The notes under the pieces: generated by a model
Seen by the model: the letters and a program-made list of their open reading frames with translations, nothing else
What the model was told of the DNA's origin: nothing
The model's database searches: none
Source of the DNA: Sulfitobacter aestuariivivens
GTDB taxonomy: Bacteria; Pseudomonadota; Alphaproteobacteria; Rhodobacterales; Rhodobacteraceae
Assembly (NCBI RefSeq): GCF_014763045.1
Contig: NZ_JACTAG010000001.1
Location: 806,001-870,000 of the forward strand
Length of the DNA stretch: 64,000 bases
Direction of reading: 5' to 3'
Made by a program: the position numbers and the translations under genes
Shown here: one piece after another, positions 43,117-52,619 of the stretch
How positions within the stretch are numbered: the first letter of the stretch is position 1
Layout: each line of letters opens with the position of its first letter

Positions 43117-43863
43117 ATGAAAGAGGACCGCGCGCTTGGCTCGGCCACGCCCGTCTTGCGCGGTGGACCGCGGCATGTGGCCATTATCATGGATGGCAAC
43201 GGTCGTTGGGCTACGCAGCGCGGTCGCCCACGCCTTTTCGGGCATCACGCAGGGGCCAAAAGGGTGCGTGAAATTGTGGAAGCCTGCCCGGATTTTGGGG
43301 TCGAGTATCTTACCATCTTTGCGTTTTCCACGGAGAACTGGAAGCGCACACAGGTGGAAGTGGCTGGTCTGATGAACCTCTTTCGCCGCTACATAACCAA
43401 GGAAACACGATCCTTATCAGAATTCGGCGCACGGGTTCGGTTTATTGGCGACAGGGTGCGGCTTGATAACAAGCTGATCAAACTGATGAACGAGCTTGAA
43501 GAAGCGACAGCCCACAACACCCGGGTGAATTTGACTATCGCACTGAACTACGGCGGTCGGGACGAGGTTGCGCGCGCCACCAAACGGTTGGCCCAGGATG
43601 TGGCCAGCGGACGACTTGATCCAGACGATGTAGATGAAGAAACGCTGCCAAAGTACTTGGATACTTATGTTTTGCCTGATCCAGATCTTGTGATACGGAC
43701 CAGCGGCGAAGCGCGAATTTCAAACTTTCTTCTGTGGCAATCAGCCTATGCAGAGTACGAGTTCATCGACACATTATGGCCTGATTTCGGGCGTGAGGAA
43801 TTCGGCAGTCTTTGTGCTGCCTATGGTGGGCGCGACCGTCGCTTTGGTGCGGTCAGGACGTAA
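43117..43863 (+). CDS. uppS: Undecaprenyl diphosphate synthase (isoprenyl transferase)
   Basis: A 248-residue cis-prenyltransferase making the C55 lipid carrier for peptidoglycan and O-antigen. HVAIIMDGNGRWATQRG contains the catalytic Asp26. GHHAGAKRVREIVEAC, TIFAFSTENWKR, NYGGRDE and DLVIRTSGEARISNFLLWQSAYAEYEF match the family. It lies 105 bases after frr and 17 bases before cdsA, in an operon for envelope precursors. Confidence 0.96.
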   Translation: MKEDRALGSATPVLRGGPRHVAIIMDGNGRWATQRGRPRLFGHHAGAKRVREIVEACPDFGVEYLTIFAFSTENWKRTQVEVAGLMNLFRRYITKETRSLSEFGARVRFIGDRVRLDNKLIKLMNELEEATAHNTRVNLTIALNYGGRDEVARATKRLAQDVASGRLDPDDVDEETLPKYLDTYVLPDPDLVIRTSGEARISNFLLWQSAYAEYEFIDTLWPDFGREEFGSLCAAYGGRDRRFGAVRT

Positions 43864-43880
43864 CACACGGATGAGGTGAC

Positions 43881-44672
43881 ATGGCTGATACGCAAAAATG
43901 GTCAGATCTGACGGCACGCATGGGGTCGGGCGCCGCAATGGTGGCGATTGGCTTGTTGGGAATCTGGCTTGGGGGGCACATCTTTCATCTGCTGGTTGCC
44001 CTGATCTGCGGCCTCATGGTCTGGGAATTGGTGGGCATTTTGCGGCCCGGGGTGCGGCACGTGCAGCTCCAGATGGGGGTCCTTACAGGCCTTGCCGTTT
44101 TCCTCGCGATATATCTGCCAGTTGGGTTCGCGCTGCCGCTGCTGTTGGCCCCGGCGCTGATCGGTTTTGGTCATCTGACCGAAAACCGGACCATTTTCAT
44201 GAGCTTTACGGTCATGATCCTGTTGGCAGGGTATGGCATGATGCAGGTACGCGACGACATGGGCTTTGGCTGGCTGATGTGGCTTGTGCTTGTGGTCGTG
44301 GTGACAGATGTTGTGGGGTACTTTGCCGGGCGCTATTTTGGCGGACCCAAGTTTTGGCCTGCGGTCAGTCCCAAGAAAACCTGGGCTGGCACCGGCGCAG
44401 GGTGGGCGGGTGCTGCGTTGGTCGGACTGCTGTTTTCGTTCAACACCGGCGTCGGGATCCAGCTAGTCGGTATTTCCGTCGCGATTTCAATGGCTTCACA
44501 GATGGGGGACATCGCGGAATCCGGGATGAAGCGACAGATGGGGGTCAAGGACAGTTCAAACCTGATCCCTGGCCATGGCGGGTTGATGGATCGCTTTGAC
44601 GGGATGCTGGGCGCGTCGCTTTTCCTGCTAATCATAGGCCAGTTCATCGGCTTTCCCCCCGGGTTGGGCTGA
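43881..44672 (+). CDS. cdsA: Phosphatidate cytidylyltransferase
   Basis: A 263-residue multi-spanning membrane enzyme making CDP-diacylglycerol from phosphatidic acid and CTP. The C-terminal signature (SQMGDIAESGMKRQMGVKDSS plus NLIPGHGGLMDRFDG, about 215-250) is complete, and KTWAGTGAGWAGA is also present. At least six hydrophobic helices precede it. It sits between uppS and dxr with short gaps. Confidence 0.95.
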   Translation: MADTQKWSDLTARMGSGAAMVAIGLLGIWLGGHIFHLLVALICGLMVWELVGILRPGVRHVQLQMGVLTGLAVFLAIYLPVGFALPLLLAPALIGFGHLTENRTIFMSFTVMILLAGYGMMQVRDDMGFGWLMWLVLVVVVTDVVGYFAGRYFGGPKFWPAVSPKKTWAGTGAGWAGAALVGLLFSFNTGVGIQLVGISVAISMASQMGDIAESGMKRQMGVKDSSNLIPGHGGLMDRFDGMLGASLFLLIIGQFIGFPPGLG

Positions 44673-44682
44673 GCGCCTGCCG

Positions 44683-45855
44683 ATGCGGAAGGTCAGCATT
44701 CTGGGGGCAACAGGCTCCATCGGGCAAAACACGATTGACCTGATCCGGCGCAATCAGGATGCCTATGACGTCGTGGCGCTGACCGGGGCCAGCAATATTG
44801 CGCAGCTTGCTAAGGACGCGATGGCCTTGCGGGCAGACCTGGCGGTGACCGCAGATGCAGCACGTCTGGATGAACTACGCGACGCTCTTCGAGGGTCAGA
44901 TGTTGAAGCCGCGGCCGGAGAGACGGCTTTGATTGACGCGGCGGCACGCCCGGCGGACTGGATCATGTCGGCCATTGTCGGTGCGGCAGGTCTGGCGCCG
45001 GGAATGGAGGCGCTCAAACACGGGACAACGCTGGCGCTGGCCAACAAGGAATCACTGGTCTGTGCGGGGTCGTTGCTGCTGAAGACGGCAGCGGCACACA
45101 AGGCCACGATCCTGCCCGTAGATTCAGAACATTCTGCAATTTTTCAGGCGCTGCAGGGCGAGGATATCCGAACAGTGGAGCGGATCATCATCACGGCAAG
45201 TGGGGGCGCATTCCGCGACTGGCCTGTCGAAGATCTTGCGCATGCCACGTTGGAGCAAGCCCAAAGTCATCCCAATTGGGACATGGGACAGCGGATCACC
45301 ATCGATTCAGCAACGTTGTTTAACAAAGCGATGGAAGTCATTGAGACACGTGAGTTCTTTCAGGTAACGCCTGAGCAGATCGAGGTTCTTATCCACCCGC
45401 AATCGCTGGTGCATGCTCTGGTTGGTTTTCGCGACGGCGGCATGATGGCCCACGTCGGCCCGCATGACATGCGGCACGCGATCGGGTACGCGCTGCACCA
45501 TCCCACGCGGGCGGATTTGCCGGTGGACCGCCTTGATCTCGCGGCGATCGGGCGGCTTGAATTTCGCGACCCGGACGACGCGCGGTGGCCTGCTTTAAGG
45601 CTCGCCCGAGAGGCCATGGCTGCAGGCGGCATGACCGGCGCGGTGTTCAATGCAGCCAAGGAAACCGCGCTGGATGGATTTATCGCTGGCGCGATTGCAT
45701 TTCCGGAAATGGCCGACATCGTTGCGCAAACATTAACAGACATGTCAGGGCATAGTGGCCTTATTGGTGACACCATGACCCTTGATAACGTCGCGAAAGT
45801 GGACCATCTGGCACGCAAGGCCGCGCAAGCGGCTGTAGAAAAAAGAGCAGGTTAA
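44683..45855 (+). CDS. dxr: 1-Deoxy-D-xylulose 5-phosphate reductoisomerase
   Basis: A 390-residue NADPH enzyme of the MEP isoprenoid pathway, feeding the UppS substrate pool. The NADPH loop SILGATGSIGQNTIDLI is at the start, ALANKESLVCAG and LPVDSEHSAIFQALQG (metal-binding Asp and Glu) are mid-protein, and MGQRITIDSATLFNKAMEVIE follows. It ends 4 bases before rseP. Confidence 0.96.
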   Translation: MRKVSILGATGSIGQNTIDLIRRNQDAYDVVALTGASNIAQLAKDAMALRADLAVTADAARLDELRDALRGSDVEAAAGETALIDAAARPADWIMSAIVGAAGLAPGMEALKHGTTLALANKESLVCAGSLLLKTAAAHKATILPVDSEHSAIFQALQGEDIRTVERIIITASGGAFRDWPVEDLAHATLEQAQSHPNWDMGQRITIDSATLFNKAMEVIETREFFQVTPEQIEVLIHPQSLVHALVGFRDGGMMAHVGPHDMRHAIGYALHHPTRADLPVDRLDLAAIGRLEFRDPDDARWPALRLAREAMAAGGMTGAVFNAAKETALDGFIAGAIAFPEMADIVAQTLTDMSGHSGLIGDTMTLDNVAKVDHLARKAAQAAVEKRAG

Positions 45856-45859
45856 AGAC

Positions 45860-47215
45860 GTGGATATTTTTGGGCTGATACCGCAATTCGGCGGGCTGAT
45901 CTGGACATTGGTTGCCTTTATCATCGCGTTGTCGGTGATCGTGGCGATCCACGAATATGGACACTACATCGTGGGCCGCTGGACAGGCATCAAAGCCGAT
46001 GTTTTTAGCTTGGGATTTGGCCCTGTGCTATGGTCGCGGCCGGACAAACACGGGACGATCTGGCAGGTCGCCGCATTGCCTTTCGGCGGTTACGTGAAAT
46101 TTGCGGGGGATGCCAACGCCGCGTCTGGCAAGGATGAAGCGGCGATGGCCGCCGTTGCCGATGACCCCAAGGCGTTGCGTCATACGATGCACGGCGCGCC
46201 GCTGTGGGCGCGCACGCTGACTGTTGCGGCGGGACCGTTTTTCAATTTTGCGCTGTCTATCCTCGTTTTCTTTGGCGTGGCGCTGTCGACCGGCGTTGCC
46301 AAGGATCCGTTGACTGTCGGGGAATTGCGCGCGCTTCCGATCACGATCGAGGACGGTTTACTGCCCGGGGATGAGATCAGAGCCATTCAGGGGATGGCGC
46401 TGCCCGAAAATTCTGTCTCAGACATTGACGATGCCTTTATTAACGCATTGCCGTTACAAGCGACCCTGGACTACGAGGTGCTGCGCAATAGCAACGTGCA
46501 GCAGGTGACGGGCCCCTATCTGATGCCGCCCTTGGTCAGCAATGTGGTGCCGCAGTCTGCTGCCTTTTCCGCAGGCCTGCGGCCCGATGATGTGATCGTG
46601 GGGCTCAACGGGCGCGATGTTGTGGCTTTCGGGCAGCTTAAAACCGCTGTTGAAGCCTCATCCGGCGCGCCGTTGGCGCTGCGGGTCTGGCGCGCTGGCG
46701 AGATCCTTGAGTTCACAATGACCCCAAAGGCCACCGATGAGCCGCAGGAGGATGGGACGTTCGTCCAGAATTACCGGATCGGCATTGTTGGCGGCATGGC
46801 GTTTGAGCCCGCAACCAACACGCCCGGTTTCGGCGAAGCGCTGAACCGGGGGGTGGAAAACACATGGCGGATCATCACCGGTTCCATTTCTGGCCTGAAA
46901 CAGATGATCATCGGCAATATCAGCACCTGCAACCTGAGTGGTCCGGTTGGCATTGCGCAGACGTCCGGCGCCATGGCCAGCCAGGGCGCGCAATCATTTA
47001 TCTATTTCATTGCCGTGCTCAGCACCGCTGTGGGTCTGCTGAACCTATTTCCCATTCCGGCGCTCGATGGGGGGCACCTTGTGTTCTATGCCTACGAGGC
47101 TGTGACGGGGAAGCCGCCCAGTGATGGCGCGCTGCGTATCCTGATGACCATTGGATTGGGATTGGTGCTGACGTTGATGGTATTCGCCTTGGGCAATGAT
47201 CTGTTTTGCCCCTGA
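45860..47215 (+). CDS. rseP: RIP metalloprotease RseP
   Basis: A 451-residue site-2 protease beginning with GTG, 4 bases after dxr. The zinc motif HEYGH is at residues 31-35 within the first membrane helix, and the second ligand block NLFPIPALDGGHLVF is near residue 395. Two PDZ-like domains lie between (one around NVVPQSAAFSAGLRPDDVIVGLNGRDV). It cuts membrane-anchored anti-sigma factors and signal peptide remnants. A short inverted repeat overlaps its stop codon (47208-47222). Confidence 0.94.
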   Translation: MDIFGLIPQFGGLIWTLVAFIIALSVIVAIHEYGHYIVGRWTGIKADVFSLGFGPVLWSRPDKHGTIWQVAALPFGGYVKFAGDANAASGKDEAAMAAVADDPKALRHTMHGAPLWARTLTVAAGPFFNFALSILVFFGVALSTGVAKDPLTVGELRALPITIEDGLLPGDEIRAIQGMALPENSVSDIDDAFINALPLQATLDYEVLRNSNVQQVTGPYLMPPLVSNVVPQSAAFSAGLRPDDVIVGLNGRDVVAFGQLKTAVEASSGAPLALRVWRAGEILEFTMTPKATDEPQEDGTFVQNYRIGIVGGMAFEPATNTPGFGEALNRGVENTWRIITGSISGLKQMIIGNISTCNLSGPVGIAQTSGAMASQGAQSFIYFIAVLSTAVGLLNLFPIPALDGGHLVFYAYEAVTGKPPSDGALRILMTIGLGLVLTLMVFALGNDLFCP

Positions 47216-47308
47216 GAGGGGCTTGGCAATCGTCACAATCTTGCCCTTTTTTGTCCAAACACCTGCCTTGATCACCCGATACAACCGGAAGTATCCAAGG
47301 AGGATGAC

Positions 47309-47434
47309 ATGCAAGCGATTCAAAGTTCATACCGCGGTTTCCGCCTGCTGATGGATCTCAATTGGGATCGCGTCCTATATGTCTGCACGATTGCTTTCGC
47401 GCTTGCAGCCGGGGCCTTTGTCGGTTCGCTCTGA
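47309..47434 (+). CDS. Small membrane peptide, 41 residues
   Basis: An ATG at 47309 follows a consensus ribosome site (AGGAGG at 47300-47305). The 41-residue product has a polar N-terminal part (MQAIQSSYRGFRLLMDLNWD), then one hydrophobic helix (VLYVCTIAFALAAGAFVGSL), ending at TGA 47432-47434. The gap between rseP and bamA is otherwise free of genes. The ribosome site and clean helix make a real gene likely. I do not recognise a family; a role tied to envelope biogenesis is only suggested by its place. Confidence 0.75.
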   Translation: MQAIQSSYRGFRLLMDLNWDRVLYVCTIAFALAAGAFVGSL

Positions 47435-47575
47435 TCCGCTCCTCACAACTCCATGATGTTACAGGGTGAAACACCTCTGCATCATGTAGCGAAAATCGAC
47501 CCAGCTTCTTTTGACAAACAACGGCCCATTGCGTACTCAGGTGCGCAATAGATGTCGTAAGATTGGGTTTGAACC

Positions 47576-49933
47576 ATGAGACTTTCAGGTGAGGGCGCAA
47601 AGCCTTCCGAGCAGGCAGAACAGAGCAAGATATCGAAATTACTGCAGGGGGCATCCTTTTGTGCCCTTATGTCAGTGGCTTGGATGGCGCCAGCCACCGA
47701 TGCCGTTGCGCAGGAATATCGTTTCAATTCAGTTGTGATCGATGGAAACGAGCGGATTGGGGATGCCTCTATCCTGCGGCGGGCCGGAATCAGGCGGGGC
47801 CAGGTTGTTTCGGGCGGGCAGTTGAACGACGCCTACCAAAACCTTCAAAATTCAGGACTCTTCGAGACTGTGGCGATCGAGCCGCAGGGCGGCACCCTGG
47901 TGATCCGCGTCACCGAATTGCCGACGCTGAACCGCGTGCGCTTTGAGGGCAACCGGCGCATCAAGGATGACCGGCTGGAGCAGCTGGTGCAGTCGACTGA
48001 ACGGCGCGTGTTCAATCCTGCGCAGGCAGAAGCAGACGCCGCCTTGATCGCCGAGGCATATGCCAACGAGGGTCGCATCGCCGCACGGGTCAATCCCAAG
48101 ATCATCCGCCGCGATCAGAACCGCGTTGATCTGGTGTTTGAAATTTTCGAAGGCGACAATGTTGAGATCGAGCGTCTGAGCTTTGTCGGGAACCGGGTCT
48201 ACTCTGACCGCCGTTTGCGCCGGGTTCTTGGCACAAAGCAAGCCGGGCTCTTTCGTCGCCTGGTGCGTCGCGACACCTTTGTCGAAGACAGGGTTGCGAT
48301 TGATCGGCAGTTGCTGAGCGACTTTTATGTCTCGCGCGGGTATGTCGATTTCCGCACGCAGGCTGTCAATGCAGAGCTGACACAGGAACGCGATGGATAT
48401 TTCGTACAATTCAACATTGTCGAGGGCCAGCAGTTCAAGTTCGGCGCGGTCACGGTAGAATCCGACATGCCGGGCGTAGAGTCCGAGGCCTATCAGAAAA
48501 TCGTCAAGGTCAGGCCCGGCGTTGTCTATTCTCCGACGTTGGTGGAGCGTGATATTTCCCGGCTTGAACGGCAGGGTGTGCGCGACGGTATCGACTTTAT
48601 GCGGGTAGAGCCGGTGATCTCGCGCAATGACCGCGATCTGACGCTGGATGTGACGTATCGCATCACGCGCGGCCCCCGCGTCTTTGTCGAACGCATCGAT
48701 ATCGAAGGCAATACCAGCACGCTGGACCGGGTGATCCGTCGTCAGTTCGACAGTGTTGAGGGCGATCCGTTCAATCCACGGGAAATCCGTGAAAGTGCCG
48801 AGCGTATCCGCGCGCTGGACTATTTCGAAACCGCAGAAGTCAACGCACGTGAAGGATCCAGCGGCGAGCAGGTCGTGGTGGATGTGGACGTCGTGGAAAA
48901 GCCGACGGGTGCCTTGAACTTCGGTGGCTCGTTCTCGAACAACGATGGCATCGGTGTCGCGGTAAGCTTTAGCGAGACCAACTTTCTTGGCCGCGGTCAG
49001 CAACTTACCCTCCAGATCTCAACCGCCGAAGAGGCGACGCGATACGGTATCAACTTTGTTGAGCCTGCGCTGCTGGGGCGTGATCTGGCACTTGGGCTGA
49101 ACCTTGACTATGCCGAGACGAATTCGACCTTTAGTTCCTTCGATACCGAACGGTTCATCTTCCGACCCTCGCTGACCTTCCCGGTCAGTGAGAATGGGCG
49201 CTTGGCCCTGCGCTATACGGCAGAGGCGATCGAAATGGTCGAACGGGATCCGTCTGAAAACGGGGCCGTGGTCCAGAATGACATCGATGTTGGACGGCAG
49301 ACGTCCTCGTCGATTGGCTATCAGTATACCTATGACACGCGGTTGACCGGTCTTGATCCGACGCGCGGTGTGCTGTTCCAGTTCAGTCAGGATTTTGCCG
49401 GTCTTGGTGGTGACAGCGAATATATCAAAACCGTGGCCAAGGTGGTGGGCGAGCGCAAAATCTTCAACGAAGACGTGACCTTGCGGGCAACGTTGGAAGG
49501 CGGCGCCTTATCGTGGCAAAGCGGCACTAACCGGGTTGTTGACCGATTCATTCTGGGCCCGCAGATCATGCGCGGATTTGAGCCCGGCGGTATCGGGCCA
49601 CGTGATGTGGGCGGTACGACTGATGATCCGCTGGGCGGCAACCTTTATGCTGTTGCACGGTTCGAGGCTGAGTTCCCGTTGGGCCTGCCCGAAGAATATG
49701 GGATCAGCGGTGGTCTCTTTTACGACGTGGGCAATCTTTGGGATCTGTCGGATGTCAATCTGGCGGGCGGAACCATTGTGGGCGAAAGTGGCTCGTTCCG
49801 GCATGTGATCGGGATAAGCGTGTTTTGGGATACGCCAGTGGGTCCGTTGCAGTTCAACGTATCCAAAGCGCTCAAAAGCGAGACTTTCGACAAGGAGCAA
49901 AGTTTCGAAATTACGCTGCGCACAACCTTCTGA
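47576..49933 (+). CDS. bamA: Outer membrane assembly factor BamA
   Basis: A 785-residue outer-membrane protein inserting beta-barrel proteins. A long signal region ends near AVAQEY (about residue 45). Five POTRA repeats follow (for example VIDGNERIGDASILRRAGI, VRFEGNRRIKDDRLEQLV, FVGNRVYSDRRLRRVLG, IDIEGNTSTLDRVIRRQFD). A 16-strand barrel then begins near GGSFSNNDGIGVAVSFSETNFLGRGQ, has the L6 motif VDRFILGPQIMRGFEPGGIGPRD (VRGF/Y equivalent is MRGF), and ends in a terminal phenylalanine. It is followed by the Skp-like chaperone gene. Confidence 0.96.
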   Translation: MRLSGEGAKPSEQAEQSKISKLLQGASFCALMSVAWMAPATDAVAQEYRFNSVVIDGNERIGDASILRRAGIRRGQVVSGGQLNDAYQNLQNSGLFETVAIEPQGGTLVIRVTELPTLNRVRFEGNRRIKDDRLEQLVQSTERRVFNPAQAEADAALIAEAYANEGRIAARVNPKIIRRDQNRVDLVFEIFEGDNVEIERLSFVGNRVYSDRRLRRVLGTKQAGLFRRLVRRDTFVEDRVAIDRQLLSDFYVSRGYVDFRTQAVNAELTQERDGYFVQFNIVEGQQFKFGAVTVESDMPGVESEAYQKIVKVRPGVVYSPTLVERDISRLERQGVRDGIDFMRVEPVISRNDRDLTLDVTYRITRGPRVFVERIDIEGNTSTLDRVIRRQFDSVEGDPFNPREIRESAERIRALDYFETAEVNAREGSSGEQVVVDVDVVEKPTGALNFGGSFSNNDGIGVAVSFSETNFLGRGQQLTLQISTAEEATRYGINFVEPALLGRDLALGLNLDYAETNSTFSSFDTERFIFRPSLTFPVSENGRLALRYTAEAIEMVERDPSENGAVVQNDIDVGRQTSSSIGYQYTYDTRLTGLDPTRGVLFQFSQDFAGLGGDSEYIKTVAKVVGERKIFNEDVTLRATLEGGALSWQSGTNRVVDRFILGPQIMRGFEPGGIGPRDVGGTTDDPLGGNLYAVARFEAEFPLGLPEEYGISGGLFYDVGNLWDLSDVNLAGGTIVGESGSFRHVIGISVFWDTPVGPLQFNVSKALKSETFDKEQSFEITLRTTF

Positions 49934-49937
49934 TCGG

Positions 49938-50510
49938 ATGAAGGGGGGGCGTTTCCTTGCGGTTCTGGCGTTGACCCTGATTGGGGTCGCGCCGGCCCAT
50001 GCCCAGCAACAACCAAGTGTAAGTCAGCAGCTGGATCTGGGCCTGGTTGTAAGTGAGATCCTGACCATCGATTCTGATCGTCTGTTTCTGGAAAGCGCAT
50101 TCGGGCAGCGGGTTTTGCGCGAGGCCGAAGCACGTGGTCAGGAACTGGCAGCAGAAAACAGCCAAATCCAAGCTGAACTGGAAGCGGAAGAAATGGCGTT
50201 GACCGAACAACGACCGACGCTGTCACCGGAGGAGTTCCGTGACCTTGCTGACGCTTTTGACACAAAGGTACAGGAAACCCGTGCCGCGCAAGCGTCGAAA
50301 AGTCGTGCAATCAGCATGGATATCGAGCGTGCGCGAGAGATTTTTCGAAATGCCTCAGCTCCTGTGCTTGAACAACTCATGCGCGATGCAGGTGCCGTTA
50401 TCATTCTCGAGCGGCGATCCTATTACCTGAGTGTTTCCGAGATTGAAATCACTGACGTGGCCATTGCCTTGTTGAACGAGACGCTGGGCAGCGGTGTTGA
50501 CGCGGACTAG
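49938..50510 (+). CDS. OmpH/Skp-family periplasmic chaperone
   Basis: A 190-residue secreted protein starting 4 bases after bamA. A signal peptide covers about residues 1-22 (cleavage after PAHA). The body is a long coiled coil (about 60-140, rich in Glu, Ala and Gln), typical of the Skp tentacles, ending in the conserved [26 protein letters not shown]. It carries unfolded outer-membrane proteins to the Bam complex. Sequence identity to Skp is low, but position and shape fit. Confidence 0.88.
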   Translation: MKGGRFLAVLALTLIGVAPAHAQQQPSVSQQLDLGLVVSEILTIDSDRLFLESAFGQRVLREAEARGQELAAENSQIQAELEAEEMALTEQRPTLSPEEFRDLADAFDTKVQETRAAQASKSRAISMDIERAREIFRNASAPVLEQLMRDAGAVIILERRSYYLSVSEIEITDVAIALLNETLGSGVDAD

Positions 50511-50578
50511 CGCCAAGGGCATCCGCTTGCTCTGACCCTTTTGAATTGGTAGCCCTTTGGGAAACAAAGGAACCCAGC

Positions 50579-51049
50579 ATGAGTGAAGAAATACGCAGCG
50601 CTGACATTCAACTGATCCAGCGCATTCTGCCGCACCGCTATCCCTTTTTGCTGGTCGATAAAGTTGAAGAGATTACCGGCACGCAAAGTGCGGTCGGCTA
50701 CAAGAATGTCACCATGAACGAGCCGCATTTTCAGGGGCATTTCCCAGGGACGCCCATCATGCCCGGTGTGACCATCGTTGAGGCGATGGCCCAGACCGCA
50801 GGCGTGATGATCGGCACGGCTCTGGACATGGCCGACAAGGAAATGCTGATCTATTTTATGTCGATCGACAACTGCAAGTTCCGCCGCAAAGTGGTCCCCG
50901 GTGACGTGCTGCGGATGGATATGAAGACGCTGCGCGGCAAACCAGGCGGAAAAATCTGGAAATTCTCAGGCGTCGCCACAGTTGAAGGCGACATGGCCGC
51001 CGAGGCGGAATTTATGGCCATGCTCGATCTACCGAAAGAGGCTTCATGA
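50579..51049 (+). CDS. fabZ: 3-Hydroxyacyl-ACP dehydratase FabZ
   Basis: A 156-residue hot-dog-fold dehydratase of fatty-acid synthesis. The catalytic pair is H54 ([15 protein letters not shown]) and E68 (VTIVEAMAQ). The start at 50579 has AAAGGAA upstream. It shares a 4-base overlap with lpxA; both compete for 3-hydroxyacyl-ACP, so linkage balances phospholipid and lipid A supply. lpxD, which often precedes fabZ, is missing here. Confidence 0.96.
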   Translation: MSEEIRSADIQLIQRILPHRYPFLLVDKVEEITGTQSAVGYKNVTMNEPHFQGHFPGTPIMPGVTIVEAMAQTAGVMIGTALDMADKEMLIYFMSIDNCKFRRKVVPGDVLRMDMKTLRGKPGGKIWKFSGVATVEGDMAAEAEFMAMLDLPKEAS

Positions 51050-51828
51050 GCAACATCCACGCGTCAGCCGTGATCGAAGATGGGGCGCAGATTGATGCAA
51101 CTGCGACTGTCGGACCCTTTTGCGTGGTGGGCCCTGATGTCGTTCTGGGGCCCGACGTTGTGCTGAAAAGCCATGTCGTTGCGACAGGTCAGACCGAGGT
51201 GGGTGAAGGGACAACGGTTTTCCCGTTTGCCGTCATTGGTGAAATTCCTCAGGATCTAAAGTTCAAGGGCGAAGCCAGCCGGTTGGTCATCGGCAAGCGC
51301 AACCGCATTCGCGAGCATGTGACAATGAACTGCGGCACCGAAGGGGGCGGCGGTCTCACGAAAGTGGGCGATGACGGGCTTTTCATGGCCGGGTGCCATA
51401 TCGCGCATGATGCGGTGGTGGGGGACCGGGTCATCGTCGTTAACTCAGCTGCCGTTGCCGGCCATTGTGTGATTGAAGACGATGTGATCATCGGCGGGCT
51501 CAGCGGCATCCACCAATGGGTGCGAATTGGTCACGGGGCGATCATCGGTGCCGTGACGATGGTTACCAATGACGTCATTCCCTATGGATTGGTGCAGGCT
51601 CCACGAGGCGAATTGGACGGGCTGAACCTTGTGGGGCTAAAACGGCGTGGTGTGGCCCGGTCGGATATCACGGCGCTTAGGGCCGCCTTTCAGATGCTGG
51701 CACAGGGCGAGGGTACGTTTCACGATCGGGCTCAGCGTCTGGGTGATGAAACCGGCAGCCAATATGTACATGAAATCGTTGACTTTATCATGGCGGATAC
51801 AGGTCGACATTTCCTGACGCCGAAATGA
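51046..51828 (+). CDS. lpxA: UDP-GlcNAc acyltransferase LpxA
   Basis: A 260-residue left-handed beta-helix acyltransferase catalysing the first step of lipid A synthesis. Hexapeptide repeats run from residue 1 to about 190, and the catalytic histidine is H121 in [25 protein letters not shown] and the C-terminal helical region are normal. It overlaps fabZ and lpxI by four bases on each side. Confidence 0.96.
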   Translation: MSNIHASAVIEDGAQIDATATVGPFCVVGPDVVLGPDVVLKSHVVATGQTEVGEGTTVFPFAVIGEIPQDLKFKGEASRLVIGKRNRIREHVTMNCGTEGGGGLTKVGDDGLFMAGCHIAHDAVVGDRVIVVNSAAVAGHCVIEDDVIIGGLSGIHQWVRIGHGAIIGAVTMVTNDVIPYGLVQAPRGELDGLNLVGLKRRGVARSDITALRAAFQMLAQGEGTFHDRAQRLGDETGSQYVHEIVDFIMADTGRHFLTPK

Positions 51829-52619
51829 GCCTTGCCCTGATCGCCGGGCGCGGACAATTGCCTGCCCTGGTCGCTGCCAGCCAGCAGACAAAACCCCTGA
51901 TTTGCGCCTATGAGGACCATCTGCCGGAGGGGTTGGAGGTTGATTTGACGTTCCGGCTAGAGACGTTGGGGACGTTGCTGGTGCATCTGGGCCAGCGCGG
52001 CATAACCGAGGTATGTATGGCGGGCGGCATCAGCCGCCCAGAAATCGATGCCTCAAAGCTGGATGAGGAGACCGCACCGCTGGTGCCGCTGTTTCAGGAG
52101 GCTTTGGCAAAGGGCGATGATGGCGCGTTGAGGGTCGTCGTTGATCTCTTTGAAAAGACAGGTTTTGCGGTGCGTGGAGCGCATGATCTCGCACCGCATC
52201 TTTTGGCTGAAGGCGGTGTCTATTCCGATCAGTGGCCGACAGCGCGAACGCGCTCAGATGCTCAGGCGGGTGCTGAACATATAGCAGCGATCGGACCACA
52301 GGACATCGGGCAGGCCTGTATTGTCGTCAACGGTGCAGTCGTGGCCATGGAAGACAGCACCGGCACGGATGCCCTCATCAACAGCCGGGCGCCGTTCAGG
52401 AAATCGGACATGGCCGTGCTTTTCAAAGGTCCAAAACCGCAACAGAGCCGCCGGGTTGATCTGCCCACGATCGGACCGCAGACCATCGAAGCGGCGGCCG
52501 GGGCCGGTCTGACGGCGGTGGTCGTGGATGCAGGGGATGTTCTTGTTCTTGATAAAGACGCCTGTACGCGGTTGGCTGATCAGCACGGTATCGTCTTCTG
52601 GGCCCGTACAGGCGCATGA
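51825..52619 (+). CDS. lpxI: UDP-2,3-diacylglucosamine pyrophosphatase LpxI
   Basis: A 264-residue LpxI (formerly DUF1009) enzyme, the alphaproteobacterial alternative to LpxH. It cleaves UDP-2,3-diacylglucosamine to lipid X and UMP. Family blocks include LALIAGRGQLPALVA, EVCMAGGISRPEID, VRGAHDLAPHLLAEGGVYS, NGAVVAMEDSTGTDALI, FKGPKPQQSRRVDLPTIGPQTIEAA and AGDVLVLD. It overlaps lpxA and lpxB by four bases each, indicating translational coupling. Confidence 0.95.
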   Translation: MSLALIAGRGQLPALVAASQQTKPLICAYEDHLPEGLEVDLTFRLETLGTLLVHLGQRGITEVCMAGGISRPEIDASKLDEETAPLVPLFQEALAKGDDGALRVVVDLFEKTGFAVRGAHDLAPHLLAEGGVYSDQWPTARTRSDAQAGAEHIAAIGPQDIGQACIVVNGAVVAMEDSTGTDALINSRAPFRKSDMAVLFKGPKPQQSRRVDLPTIGPQTIEAAAGAGLTAVVVDAGDVLVLDKDACTRLADQHGIVFWARTGA

